A stretch of DNA of 64,000 bases, taken from contig NMRB01000753.1 of the NCBI GenBank assembly GCA_002633025.1, positions 82,895-146,894 of the forward strand. Direction: 5' to 3'. This DNA is from Notospermus geniculatus. Taxonomy: Eukaryota; Nemertea; Pilidiophora; Heteronemertea; Lineidae. The translations under genes and the position numbers were made by a program. The first letter of the stretch is position 1. Each line of letters starts with the position of its first letter. Shown here one piece after another: positions 33,124 through 45,150 of this stretch. The notes beneath the pieces are model-generated. The model was not told the DNA's origin, did no database searches, and saw only the letters and a program-made list of their open reading frames with translations.

Positions 33124-33820
33124 AGCGATGTACTCGCGAGGGTTGCAAATGAAATCTCGTTCAACTATCGCGACCCGCGATAGCTCCCCAATTTCATTCA
33201 TAGCTGGCGGGATTCTTGAAACTGATCTCGTGTGATTTCTAGCATCTTTGAGCCATCAAACTACGGTATCGTTGACGTTTTATACAATAAAACGTTCATG
33301 AAAAATCTTTTATTAATATTATTTCAATGAATTTGGGCGACATTAGTGTTTACTGCTGGAATATTTTCAAAATCTCACGGGGTATTTCCGAGAACGAGAT
33401 CGACAGACTGACAACAAACATGGCGTGGAAAAATCCGAAGTGTGAGGAAGACTGACCAGAGAATTCGCCTCACTGCTGCAAGTTTAGTCAGATGGCGGCG
33501 TGTGAAGACAGAAAGTTGTTGTAGCACTAATGAGGACTTAGCAGTGTACCTCCTGAACGTCTTTGAACCCGGCCAACACCATCCTTTGCATGTTTTGCGG
33601 ATGACTCCGATTTGTCTCCGTCGGCATCACTCACTGAGTGACACTGTCAATCATGTCACCATGGTCACTGTCCTCGCTACTGATTGGTCATAGTAAATTC
33701 CGTAGTATTATAATATAGTTGGCTCGCTTGGAATTTCATTCACAAAATGTAGTGCTGCCACCGTGCGGGAAATAGAGCAACTATCGATGTGCAGTTACTG
33801 CAGAGCCCGCGTACATCGCT
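33124..33820. mobile_element. TTAA-target MITE, family D, copy 1 (697 bp)
   Basis: TTAA flanks it (33120-33123 and 33821-33824). The ends AGCGATGTAC and GTACATCGCT are inverted. A copy over 95 percent similar by eye lies at 46099-46794. The same 80-aa ORF in both copies is part of the MITE and has no recognised similarity. Confidence 0.85.
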
Positions 33821-34093
33821 TTAATATCTGTGATATTGCGGCTACCAAATATAAGAATCGTCGCTTTGATACTTTTTGAATAACCCTAAAATGAAAAGTG
33901 TCATCGTTTTTTCTGGGCCACCCGATATACATTTACAAGATAACGACAAAACAAGGAAACAGAGAAGGAAAGAACCGAAGTACGAGAAGACGTCAAACCG
34001 GCTGTGAACAGAGCAAGAAAGAACAGAAAAAAAAGGAGAAAATGCCTTAAAAGGGAAAACACAAGGTTCACAAACATGACGTCAGAAATCAAA

Positions 34094-36263
34094 GACGCGA
34101 AAATTCCCGCTGGCGAACTGACAATTGCCTATTCAAACCAGCGGCAATCCTCGCGCCTGCTCCGACTGGAGTAAGACAGACGGGAAAAAATAAGGACAAC
34201 GGGTTTAACGGGAAAACACAAGGTTGACAAATACACTGTACAACGTCATTACCGGGAATGTGAAAACAAAGACGCGAAAATTCCCGCTAGCGAACTGGCA
34301 ACGACCTATTCAAACCAGCGGAACTCTCGCGCCTGCTTGGACTAGACGATATCCCGTTTTTGCAAAGAAATAACTTGGAAATAAATAAGGTCAACTGCCA
34401 AATGGCACAGAGAAAGTATGTCAAACCCACGCCATAAGTACATAAGTACATGTATTAGAGACGAAGGGATTGACGGGATCAAGTTCGAGGCATATGCCTC
34501 GAAACAGATATTACTATATATAGTTAACAGAGATTACTATATACACACTTCCAAGGTAAACATTACAAAAGAACACAACAGAGAAGAAAAATTGTGAAGC
34601 GGGAACCATCGCGCCAGGCTGAAGCAGACGAAATGACTATATACGTGCCCTTATACAACCATCCTCTCGAAACAGGGTCATTCAGACGCATCTCCTACGT
34701 CGCACCTCTTCTGACCCTGTCACATTCCGTGCCTTTTCAGCGGGGAACCACCGACAGATTTTCTGTCGTCAAATCGGCCAATCAGAAGCTAGCTTATAGC
34801 GAAGTCCTGGCATAAAACCAACCCCGAATACAACTGACCTATGATTTGTAACGGGCCGATGTAACGCTCTTTCCCATTGGCTGCTATTTCGGGAGACTAG
34901 GGGAATTCGCGGAATAAATGGATCTTACTTTAAATCGGAACCTCCCGGCAATGGGATCCAACTGCCGAATGAAAACATATTAATGTCGCATAATGATCAT
35001 AAAAATGCATGAAATGAATAATATCGAACAAGACATACGGTTAATGGTGTGTTTTTATGCATTTCCGTGCAGTATAACAAGGTATTCGCCTTTGATACAA
35101 TACAACAGCAGGAGGTGGGAGGTAACTGGAACAGCCGGCCTCCCCACTCAGAAGCGACCGATTAGCTCAGGGCATAAGGGAGGCGATGGCCGAGTGAAAT
35201 GACCTGAGTCTCAGGATGTTATACAACAGTATGACTATATTAAGCACAACTTGAAATTAAAGACGAGAAGATCCGTTGGTGAACCTATTCAAACCAACTG
35301 ACACCCTCGAAGACGAGGCCAAACAAAAGACAATGTGGAACCCCACACTCAGAATATATAAGAAGGGTTGCCATTAAACACAATACACAATCAAAAAAAT
35401 TCGAGAAAATGCACACACCTAGGTAGAAGTGAGGGCAGTACACAAGCAGAAACACCACGGCCCAGAATGGGCACGGGAACCCCCACCGGCGAACTGACAA
35501 GAGCCTGCTCAACCCCGCGGGAGCCCCCGAGCCGAACCAGGGCCGACGGAAGGAATTTGACCAGAAGCCTACAGCGACAATATATACAAAGCGACGACTA
35601 CCCTTTTATAATTTCTTTTAACTGAGAAGCGGCCATATACCGGCTCAAGAAGATGAGGAAAGGCGTCAAACCCGTTGCGACCCGGGTGAGTAAGATGCAC
35701 GGGAAACAGGAACAACGGGTTTGACGGGGAAAAAAACACAAGGCACGCACCTCGCAACGCATCGTAAAGAAAGAGCGAGGAAAACAAGATCACACACCTG
35801 AGACACTTCGCGATACCATGTACAGAAATGTACATAATACACGAATATACACTCTTTCGTTTTTTTAAATTCTCAATTTTTACTAAATGATGGCTTCTCC
35901 TTTTTAATGAAAGACAAAGACGCAAAAACCCCGCCAGCGAACCGGCCAAACCTATTCAAACTAGCGGGGGTCTTCGCGCCAAAACCACCATAATATATTG
36001 CAAAACGAAATACAACATTCTTATCTCTTTAAAGGATGGTGAAACAAGACGCGAAAACTCCCGCCGGCGAACTGGCAACGACCCATTTAAAACAGCGGGA
36101 ATTCCCGCGTTAAGACAGCATATATATGATAAGACAGTATTAATAGAAAACAAAGTACATCATCGTTGTCAAAACTCTTTACTGGCGTACGAGAAGAAAG
36201 GCGCGAAAACTCCCGCTGGCGAACTGGCACACCCCCATTCGATCCAGCGGGAATCCTCGCGCC
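34094..36263. repeat. Series of at least seven hairpin repeats in the 3' region of a LINE
   Basis: Units of about 62 bp start at about 34094, 34271, 35262, 35470, 35919, 36048 and 36200. The best preserved (36200-36263) pairs GGCGCGA..CTCCCGCTGG with CCAGCGGG..TCGCGCC around CGAACTGGCA. Spacing is irregular (about 130-930 bp), and GGGTTTnACGGGxAAAACACAAGG words lie between some units. Read on the minus strand they follow the last LINE coding segment (36474), so they probably belong to its 3' untranslated region. A possible AATAAA (minus) lies near 32380. Confidence 0.65.
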
Positions 36264-36473
36264 AGGACAACACGCTTATGACAACTGCTCTTGTACGTGG
36301 AAACGCACACAAACGGCTCTAAGAGTTAAGCGGTTCTGTCAACCCCGTTATGGTGTTTGAAGATGAGATAGAAAAAAACCCTTTAGTTGAGAAACGGTTT
36401 TGACGGAGAAAGAAAACCGAGGCAGACCTGCCTCACTATACAGGGACAGTGTGAGAAGTGTCGCTAATAAAGC

Positions 36474-37550
36474 TCAGGACAGTTGGAAGTTGAAGGTTAG
36501 TTTATCATCCTCGTCAACAGAGGCGAACAAATCATTGCTACACCAATATTGTTTAAACAAAGACAAGGGGAAACGCCGAAAATCACATGATATTCTGACA
36601 CGGAGAGCACTCATAAACATCATTATGAGAGAATCAGATTTAATTGACTGATTGTCACAGAGGACACGGTTCCTAGCCAACCAGATGGTTTTAATACAGT
36701 CACTGTCTTTTGAAAATGCCAGGCGAGCGATAAAAAGCTCACCGTGGAGGTCTAGGCGAGTGGTACACAGGAATAACACCAGGTCCTTCTCATACTTATT
36801 TTGATGTTGAACGTTAAGGAGATATACATGACTAAAGGTTAATTTAACACCAAACTTCAAAAGATAATTTCTTAACAACTTTTTAAAAAGGTACAACAAC
36901 AGGACAGGAATAGAACAAGTGTTCGTACGTTTCATGAGGTTGACGACATAAAGTACACTTGTCCCCGGCAACGGGTTTTCCAATGGAAAGTACAAGCCAA
37001 TCAATAAAGTACGGGCAAAACCTGCATAATCAAGCGGTAACAAATGTCGCGTGCGACAGGATCAATAAACGTATTGTGTAGATTGGCGAAGACGTGGCCA
37101 AAATCAATGCTTGGAAATAAGCGTACACAACGGGGAGGACTGGTGTTTACACGCATAATAGACCAGTAAATAGATTTGACGTTTGCATGTTCATAATCAA
37201 AGTGTGGATCCGTGTTATTATGTACCATCAACGAATTTAAAGCAGACTGGTAAAACTTTGCTGGCTGCATAGAATGCGAGTAATTATTTGTCCAAAGTTC
37301 GGGATTAAATTTTCGCAAGTGAAGGACACACCAATAACTGGCGAAGAAACACCAATTAGGGCGGGTGTCAGACGAAAAAGTATAAGAAATAAGGTGCTTG
37401 ATTTGGAGGGTTTGGAGGCGGACCCCAATGTTAGGAACATTGAGGCCACCTTTCTTGAACGGCAGATACTGAGACTTTCGGCTAATAGGCTGACTCTTAG
37501 GCCACAGCATATGGCGAAACGGCATTTCATTAGACTGCAGCGCCATCTGG
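36474..37550 (-). pseudogene. L1/Tx1-like LINE, C-terminal region of ORF2 (broken)
   Basis: The minus strand encodes KKGGLNVPNIGVRLQTLQIKHL, then RCVRLFPSIDFGHVF and DPVARDICYRLIMQVLP. After a frame change near 37020, a second ORF runs to 36474. This order is typical of the region after the reverse transcriptase in Tx1/L1-clade elements. Upstream coding sequence resumes at about 42650, beyond a 5 kb insertion. The join is inferred and could instead be two different copies. Confidence 0.75.
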
Positions 37551-37659
37551 ATTTAGCTGTCGAACTACAAATTTCTATTGTGAGGACATTGGTCTCTCGC
37601 GTATTTCATGGAAAGCCGAGTTCGAGGTTGAAAAATACTCACGGGAAACAATTTAAATA

Positions 37660-39060
37660 AGTTGAAAAACATGTCTTTTTTCGTCAAAAACTACTTTGTA
37701 TAATTGTAGTGATTCCAGTAATTCGGAATTGAGTGAGCAAATCGGGATAACCAGCTTAATTAATAGGAAAATTTCATACGGAATCGGTCCAACTCGCACG
37801 AGTCGCATTTTCACAGGCCGTACGGTGCTGCCACCTACTCGGAAACTATTTGAATTACCGAATAACCAAGAGGAGAAGCCGACGTGAAAATTTCAACCTT
37901 TTCTGTGGAGATTTGACATCGGAATGTGCATTTTCTTATCAAGTTTATCATGTATAAGGTTTTATCTGCAAATTAAAAGCATATTTTATCAATTCTTTGG
38001 CAATAAAAGGTAGTTTGGGTGATTTTTTTCAGCATGTTAAGGTGTCATCGACTCTGTCATGAGCACTTTAGCACCACGGCATGCATTGAAGCGGCCAGAG
38101 ACAGAGAGGAAGCTTCATGCGGGGGGGGGGGGGCAACNGAAGCTTCAGGGGGGGGGGGGGGGCAACACCCCATACTTCACACTGATGGCTATTTTTTATT
38201 CATAGAATTCATTGTCATTATTCCATTTTACAACCGAGTACAGGCGACTTGCACCTCTCCCCTTCGTGGACCCAGGCAGATGTGATGACAGAGTAGGGAC
38301 TACTTGGGCTTCCAGATAGGCGAGTTTGACAGCCAGCAATAAGTTATTTAGAGAATGGACGCCGCTATAGATTTAACAAGGTCCACAAAACCATCCTGAT
38401 TTCAAGTAGAAGACAACGCATGAATGTAATAAACAGTAAAACATTTTATTTTCAATCATAACACAAACATAAAGAACAGAATCTTGATTTTATGATTAAC
38501 AAAAAAGATAAATCATTGATAAAATACCAACTGGTAACTTGTAAATTTATCAAAAATAACACTTCGAATCCGCACCATATCACTTGGGCAGTTCCAATCT
38601 ACTAGGGATACCTGGGACACTTTTGGGGTATTCCAAAGGTAAAACAATTCTGTATATTTTGGAAATTTTCACTGGAGAAATACGGGTCATCTGTAGATTT
38701 TATGAACATTACTTCCATACCCACAAATTGCAGAGAATAATATTTTAGTTTAATTATGGTCCCAAGTAGCCCTAGCTGAACAAAAAAGTCTCAGTCACCT
38801 TGACCTATTGAGCAGAATCATCTGCACATCAAACTATAAAAGGTTGGCCTACATGGCTCATCTACAGTATTAAACAGCACTGACACAAGTGCTTTGTAGT
38901 AGTAGTATTGGCTGATATTCATAAAAGGTAGCAATTGCTTTTAGTTCAAGTATTGCAGTGCATTTACATTAGTCAAGTCCTTGCTGTGTAAATCTTAAGT
39001 AAAAGCATTTGCTAATCTTTATGAATACCAGCCAATTGATCGTTCACTGGAAATTCAACG
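37660..39060. other. Non-coding flank of the 5 kb insertion, with an assembly join
   Basis: No gene is seen. At 38120-38165 a G-run and the words GGCAAC and GAAGCTTCA occur twice on either side of a single N (38138). This looks like a scaffolding join that repeats the same few bases. Confidence 0.6.
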
Positions 39061-39067
39061 GGTCTAA

Positions 39068-41240
39068 TTACTCTACTAGAGGACAATTGGTAATCCTATG
39101 TTCAGCAGACCTGCATTTGCTACAGTGATGCTCTTTCAGCTTTTTCCTTACACTACCTCTTTCCTCTAACAAATTGATCCTATTGTACTTGAGAAAGACT
39201 TGTTTTAGGGCCTCTGGACCCCGGTGGTTGGAACCATGGAAATATGCAGTGGTAATCTGATCATTAAATTTTTCACACCCTTGCTGGGTGAATTTGCGAA
39301 GGCTTCCATGAAGTGACAAGAATTCATGGACATGCGAATGGAAGACGTGCATATAGGGCGTGATGTCTTTGGTTTGGTGGATCTGAAGAAATGTTTCCAG
39401 CCATTCTCTTGTTCTTTCCTTGACCGAACTGATCAGTGTTGGAGTGATGGTTTCCTCAGGACCTGTTATATCTGCGTAGATACTATAGAAACTGCTCCAA
39501 AGTTTCTGTATCACTTGGACTTTTTCAAGTGGCAGGAATGGCAGGATCGTTCGAACATCAATTGCTTTATGCAGTACATGATATTCCGGACCCCTTAAAC
39601 TTTTTGCTCCAAGACTGGGACTCTTACTCTTTTCAACAAAAAACGCAAACTTGACACCCACACTGTTCAAGTAGTTTTCAAGGTGTACTGTATGACGACC
39701 TTTTTCTGTAGCTGGTTTGCGTGGGTCATCAATAGCATCTTGGACCTTCACCTGTTCAACAAGGTGGTTAAAAAGCTGGTCAGAGATTCTCAGGAGCAAG
39801 TGTAAGGGGTCAATGATTACTCTAGTAATCGGAATCCAGGGAAAAAGTGGCTCTTCTTTCATTGAGAGCCGCTTTTTCCCTTTTTCCTGCAAACACTTTT
39901 GCATATCACTAATGGTCCTACAGCCTTTCATTGGGTCAGAAATTGACCATTCCTTTTGTAAATTCCCAAATTCCTGCTTTGCGCACTTGCACCAGATGCA
40001 TGGGTGAGTACATGATGGTGCCTGGAGGCCGCACACAATGCAAAGGAATTTGTAATCTCCCCCCAAATATTGAACCAAAGAATACTCTGTACCATCAGCA
40101 ACTATGGTGTCCAAATTTGCCATGGATGGGAAAACCTGTGCCAAAGTTGCTTTTAGGTTTTCATAGTTTTCTTTGCCTTGGTAAATAAGAAGTGGATAAT
40201 TCCCAGCAGCTGACATGCAAGTACTTTCTTGAAGCAAAGTGAACCCAAAGTTTTCAACATTGATGTTGCGTCCCACAGGAGTGCCATCTCCATTTAATTT
40301 GACACTTATCTGCTGGCCTGTGAAACCCTTTTTACACATTTCTGGAATTCGTTGAGATAACTTTGAAGCAAAATCCTGGCTAACTGTATTCAACTCACCT
40401 ATTTTCATGGTTTTTATGCTCAGAGTGTTATCAAGCTCTGCATTCAGCTCTTTTCTCTTTTGTTGGACATGGTGTACCCGAGGCAAAGAAGAATGAATAG
40501 TGGCCAAGTCATGATATGAACGGAGAGAAACATTGCCCTTATCTAACACATGTAAGGTTTGCTCAACTTTCTTTTCCCTTTGCAATTCAGAGTCATCTAC
40601 TTCTTTGTGCCCGCCAGCATTGTCTGCTGACACGTCAACTTTCAAGGTTGGGGGCAGTTCATCTCTATCTGAACTTGGTTTTATTGTGACTGATGTTGCA
40701 TGCAGTTTCCATCTCTTCAGGAAATCAAGCTTTTGTTCGCATTTATCTATCAGATTTTTCTTGATGCGCCACTTCTGAGCGGAAGAATATGAATGGAATG
40801 CTTTTTGCACTTTAGACTGAATGAGAAGAGATTTGACCCTGGATTGCTCAAGGGAAGAGACAGCTGACTTAAGCTTCTGATTTTCGATCAGTAAAGAGCG
40901 ACATTTTCCTCTTTCAGCATCAAGTTCGTCCATCAGATCAGATTGCCTGATAGTAAAAGGCACATTCCACTCCCAGTAAGTCTTACAGGAGGATTTTTTA
41001 CCAGCAATTTTCTGTTCATAATTCAGGCGAGAAAGTCCACCACTGCTGCAAGCTGCCTTATATGCTTTTCTCACAATCTGAAGATCTGCTTTTAACACCG
41101 ATATGATAGCGTCTGATGACTTGATTTCCACACACTTGTCTTCGCAAATTGCCTGAAGGATGTCGAGGACTTTTGTTTTCGTAAGCGGCTGCTTAACAGC
41201 ATTCTTCTCTTTGAGTTGCTGCAGCAAGAAGCACCTGAAG
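39068..41240 (-). CDS. Unrecognised transposase-like protein (about 720 aa)
   Basis: This open frame of 719 codons has no ATG at its 5' end. It is preceded by a CACTTCAG-type acceptor on the minus strand (about 41240), so it is probably a 3' exon. A charged, coiled-coil-like segment spans about 95-140. Conserved-looking blocks follow: NGDGTPVGRN (312-321), GGDYKFL (389-395), HPCIWCKC (408-415), IIDPLHLLLR (471-480), a His-rich YMHVFHSHVHEF (625-636) and QQGCEKFND (649-657). A C-terminal zinc knuckle, CSKCRSAEHRITNC, spans about 701-714. D314, D473 and E652 could form an RNase-H-fold DDE triad. I recall similar unnamed proteins in several invertebrate genomes but cannot name the superfamily. 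No stops interrupt it, so the copy is recent or constrained. It sits inside the LINE. Confidence 0.65.
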
Positions 41241-41526
41241 TGGAAAAGAATGCATTGAAAAATCAGGGCTAAATTCCATGCCAGTCAATAGGCCTAAATT
41301 TATCTTCAATTCATATTTTTTGCAGTGAGTGACTGAATGAACTTAACCATTGGTGTCATTAAAAGGAGACTGTCCATGCTTTTGAGAGGGTCTCATAAAA
41401 TTGGATGAGCATGGCCTAGGCCATGGCTGACTTTGCTTACTCAATGAAACCCTGTTTCAGACACCTTCTCAAAACTGCCGTGACTGTGGGCAGTGGTGGC
41501 TGACCTAATTTCTGATAGCTTACTTT

Positions 41527-42408
41527 TCAATTTTGAGACACTGAGGCCTCATTTTGCAGGTCTCTGTAATTTCCACGCTGGCTCACAAATGAGATGTACA
41601 GCCTTGGATTCCTTCTTACGTTGTCACTGGCCAAGAAATCATCAAGCAGTCTCCTTGAAATTGCACGTGGTTGCGCCAGCCAAAATCGCATCGATGTTAG
41701 AGCAATTTTCGCATGGTCCCCGTACTTGTTCACCACCCGAACATGCCAATCTGGTCCAAAAAGTTTGTCGAGATTTCGAACAGACTGCGGACGATACAAA
41801 TCCCCTAAATCAGAATTGGCATGAATTCCTCGACCAACAACTCTGGCTCCCAGGGATGTCAGATTCGCCTTGAAGATACGCCTGAACTGATCTTCCGTAC
41901 AAGGTACACTGAAAACGACTTTCCTTTCTTGACGGCGACTGCAGTTCAATCGCCCCTGAATCCCCTCGAATACCTCATCAATAAGAACACTGTCCTCTGG
42001 CTTGTGATAGACCGACTTCAGTTGTGCAGCTGGGATCCACCTGTCCCATTTGGACGAATAACCCACGTAGTGCACCCAATAGGCATCTTCGTCAATATCA
42101 TAGTCCTGCAGATCAACAGGATAGTACGTTTGCTTTCGTTTCCTCGGCCTGGACACACCAACACGCTGGCCTAGGCCTACACGTGCATGATCGCGTGCAT
42201 CATCATGTGCATGTGGACACTTGCCAACACAGGGCCCTGTTTGGCCACTTACGAGTGGAAATTCACGTTTTTTGTGGGGATGTGACCTGAGATTATATCG
42301 GTTATTTTCTCTTTTACGATTTTTTTCACACTCCTGACCACCACCAGCAGCGGAAGCGATGCTGGTTGGGCATCTACGGAATGTCGACGACTTCACAAAT
42401 GGCGGCAT
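41527..42408 (-). CDS. Chromo-barrel-like (Tudor-knot) protein, 293 aa
   Basis: I chose the ATG at 42408, which gives MPPFVKSSTF, over an upstream non-ATG start. The protein has a basic Ser/Arg/Lys-rich N-terminus and a basic PRKRKQ stretch. At about residues 110-126 it has YWVHYVGYSSKWDRWIP, which matches the aromatic-cage strand of chromo-barrel/Tudor-knot domains, modules that bind methylated histones or DNA. The C-terminal 150 residues are not recognised. It is divergent in sequence from host chromatin genes I know and lies just upstream of the transposase-like frame on the same strand. A GTAAGC donor follows its stop, so splicing of the two is possible but not shown. A targeting subunit of the same element is my inference. 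Confidence 0.6.
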   Translation of the reverse strand: MPPFVKSSTFRRCPTSIASAAGGGQECEKNRKRENNRYNLRSHPHKKREFPLVSGQTGPCVGKCPHAHDDARDHARVGLGQRVGVSRPRKRKQTYYPVDLQDYDIDEDAYWVHYVGYSSKWDRWIPAAQLKSVYHKPEDSVLIDEVFEGIQGRLNCSRRQERKVVFSVPCTEDQFRRIFKANLTSLGARVVGRGIHANSDLGDLYRPQSVRNLDKLFGPDWHVRVVNKYGDHAKIALTSMRFWLAQPRAISRRLLDDFLASDNVRRNPRLYISFVSQRGNYRDLQNEASVSQN

Positions 42409-42552
42409 CTTGAAATTTTGGATGACCAAAATACGACCGCTTGTCGCAAAAGCCGTGTTAATCAATCTAAATAAAAACATTTTCAACATTTTTATGTTTA
42501 CTTCATGCAAAGAAATGTTTTATCATGTGTATAGCATTTGATTATTTTGATT

Positions 42553-43120
42553 TTATTCCCAAAGCCAAGTATTTACGACAGTGTCGCAATTGACGACCAA
42601 TTTTCGCGGGAAATTCGAATGAAATGATACCACCCCGGATTTCGCCATATGAAAAGAAAACACCGCCTTCAGAAAGAGGGTAATATAATGACGAGACATT
42701 GGTAACACGGATCCAGCATACCATAACTTTGAACATGCATACGACATAGTGATGACGGATTTTTGCTTCAATGTAAGGATACGAGAACGCCAGAAATTAA
42801 GGGTATTAATGAACTTTATATAGACAGGATGCCAAACGTCATCCATAGTAACAGTGGGACCAAACTTTACCCCCAAGTAATTTGACAGTGCTAGGCCAAG
42901 AAATGCCGAAGGGGTGGTCATTACGTGACCTCTACTTCCCAGAAAGAAACCATTCGTTTTAGTTAAGTTTAATTTGGACCCCGATGCTTTACAAAATAGG
43001 CTGACAAGATGTAAGAAGTTGACAATACTTTTGTTCGTGACAAAGATCCCCGTAAAATCATCAGCAAAGATAACTTGTTTGACCGAAAGTGGACGGCCAG
43101 GGATGGAAAAGCCAACTATA
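42553..43120 (-). pseudogene. L1/Tx1-like LINE, catalytic part of the reverse transcriptase
   Basis: The minus strand reads SVKQVIFADDFTGIF (catalytic FADD), then SGSKLNLTKTNGFFLG and LGVKFGPTVTMDDVW. It is cut on one side by the mariner-type element at 43121 and on the other, near 42650, by the 5 kb insertion. Confidence 0.8.
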
Positions 43121-44106
43121 CAGGGTGTTTCAAAAAAAGTGTACATTTAGAAAATTGTCTCCCAGACAGTAGTTTTATTAGTTTTCAGAAATCTCTTATC
43201 TGGTTTCAGTAGACCTTGGTCTCTTCCTTTGTTTGCCATCATATCAACCATTATCGGTTCCGCATGAGCGAGCACAGGCGATTTACTTGTTCCAACTTTG
43301 AAATGGCTTGCGCACGGATATGAAAGGGTTAAAACAGAATTACTCACCGCGGTTGTAAAGTGTGGACATGTGCTTTGTATCTCCTAAACTCCCAAACAAA
43401 TTCCATTAACCCATCACCCTCCACAAGCCCACAAACATTGGACCTCGCATTTGACCTTTCTGATTAAAGTGACAAGAAGACAATGGCTCCATGGAAATCA
43501 ATTTTTCATTGTGCAGGAATTAAGGTTCATGATCGGTTTAACATCACAAGTGCACATTTTAGTCCTCCACGTGCCCACCATTTTGCTCCACACACACTTG
43601 AGCTCTCCTGAGCATGGTGTGAACAGCTCGTCTACGTAATCATTGCCGGATCTTGCCTCAAACCATCAACCTCAGCAATTACACTTGAAATGTAAGGTGT
43701 AATGTCTTCATTTCCATGTGCCATTGCCTTCTTGAACCATTGTGTTGTCATTTTCATAAGAATATGAAGGAGGTCAAATTCAAGGTCCCAAGTTCGTGGG
43801 CCTGTGGAGGGTAATGGGTTAATGGAATTTGTTTGGGAGTTTAGGAGATACAAAGCACATGTCCACATTTTACAACCATGGTGAGTAATTCTGTTTTAAC
43901 CCTTTCACATCCGTGCGCAAGCCATTTCAAAGTTGGAACAAGTAAATCGCCAGTGCTCGCTCATGCGGAACCGATAATATTTGATATGATGCCAAACAAA
44001 GGAAGAGACCAAGGTCTACTGAAACCAGACAAGAGATTTCTGAAAACTAATAAAACTACTATCTGGGAGACAATTTTCTAATGTATGCTTTTTTTGAAAC
44101 ACCCTG
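43121..44106. mobile_element. Mariner-type fold-back element (986 bp) inside the LINE
   Basis: TA flanks both ends (43119-43120 and 44107-44108). The ends begin CAGGGTGTTTCAAAAAAAG. The arms of about 320 bp are inverted, so the same ORF (with VLTLSYPCASHFKVGT) appears on opposite strands at 43147-43347 and 43878-44081. LINE coding sequence continues on both sides, so the target site can be reconstructed. There is no transposase. Confidence 0.8.
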
Positions 44107-45150
44107 TAGAGTCATCAGACCTGACCTTTGCTGCGAGAGGTTCCAAACACAGAACGCAAAGGAGAGGAGACATAGCACAACCCTGCCGTACACCCCAGGG
44201 CAAGTTAAAAGGAAGAGAAATATGATTGTTGACAATAACAGATGCCATAGCCTGATTATATAAAATTTTAACGCATGAGATAAATGTAGATTTGAAACCA
44301 CGCCGATCCAATATATCAAAAATATACGGCCAGGAACAACGATCAAAGGCTTGAGAAAATCCAGATTAATCCAAGCGCAGGGGATGTCTCTCTCAGTTAC
44401 ATAGTCAAAAATGTTTCTTAAAAGGTGACAGTTGTCAAAAATAGAGCGACCCTGAACGGCAGATGATTGATCGGAGTGGACTAAAACATCCATTACTTTA
44501 CTGAGTCTGAGAGTGAGAGCTTTCGAGAGAATTTTAGTCATAGTTTAGTAAGGAAATAGGCCGCCAATTTTTCATTTGCTCGGATTTATCTGGATTTTTA
44601 CAAATTAAAGAGATATAAGATAAACGCTGAGAAGTGGTTAAAATGTTTTCCTGGAAAACCAAACCATAGAGCTGCTCGAGAACTGGGGAAAGTAAGTCAA
44701 AGAAAGTGAGGTAAAATTCCTTTGCGAGGCCGTCGAACCCGGAGACTTGTGGTTCTTCATCGACTTTAAGGATAAAAGGATCTCGTCGCACGTGAGGGGG
44801 CCCTCACAAAGGTCTGCTTGATTTGAATCGAGGGTGGGCAAATCCGACAAGAAATCATTCATTAAATTGTCATCAATCCCCTCGTCTGAAAATAAATCAA
44901 TATAAAAATCTCGGAATGCACTAATGATGGAATCGTTGTCTCGCAAGTCTTGACCGTTCTGAACTAAATGCTTAATAAGTTTCTTCTTGCTACGAGATTG
45001 TTCCCTGATGACTATCCTCCAAATCAGTAATTCGTTCACGAATAGAATTAATTTGATCAATGTAGTCGGCAGTTTGAGAAAGAGGTAATTTATGGAGATT
45101 AGAATACCTTTTCCGGAGGGAATTGATGACACTTCGGGTCACATCACTCT
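44107..45150 (-). pseudogene. L1/Tx1-like LINE, N-terminal part of the reverse transcriptase
   Basis: In order on the minus strand (45130 to 44110): RDNDSIISAFRDFYIDLFS, CEGPLTCDEILLSLKSMKNH, LSYISLICKNPDKSEQ, MKNWRPISLLNYD, DQSSAVQGRSIFDNCHLLRN, ITERDIPCAWINLDF-type residues and WGVRQGCAMSPLLCVL. These are reverse transcriptase motifs 0 to 4 in the usual order. Several frame changes break it. The endonuclease is not present beyond 45150, where Harbinger-type sequence begins. Confidence 0.8.

Larger units (their letters stand above)
32427..33927 (+). mobile_element. Mariner/Tc1-type element, split by a TTAA MITE
   Basis: TA flanks both ends (32425-32426 and 33928-33929). The inverted ends of about 40 bp begin TATCGGGTGGCCCAGAAAAA. 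Removing the 697-bp MITE and one TTAA leaves an element of about 800 bp, short for an autonomous mariner (about 1.3 kb). It carries only the start of a transposase gene. It lies inside the 3' part of the L1/Tx1-like LINE region. Confidence 0.8.

Noticed and set aside
33442-33693. 80-aa ORF also present at 46417-46668
   Set aside because: It is repeated only because the 697-bp MITE is repeated; the two copies differ by frameshifting changes and show no family.
35158-35215. tRNA-like words (GATTAGCTCAGGGC)
   Set aside because: The A-box-like stretch has no matching B box, and no cloverleaf can be drawn.
34094-36263. Regularly repeated units considered as a CRISPR array
   Set aside because: Spacing is irregular, the units are diverged hairpins, and the genome is eukaryotic.
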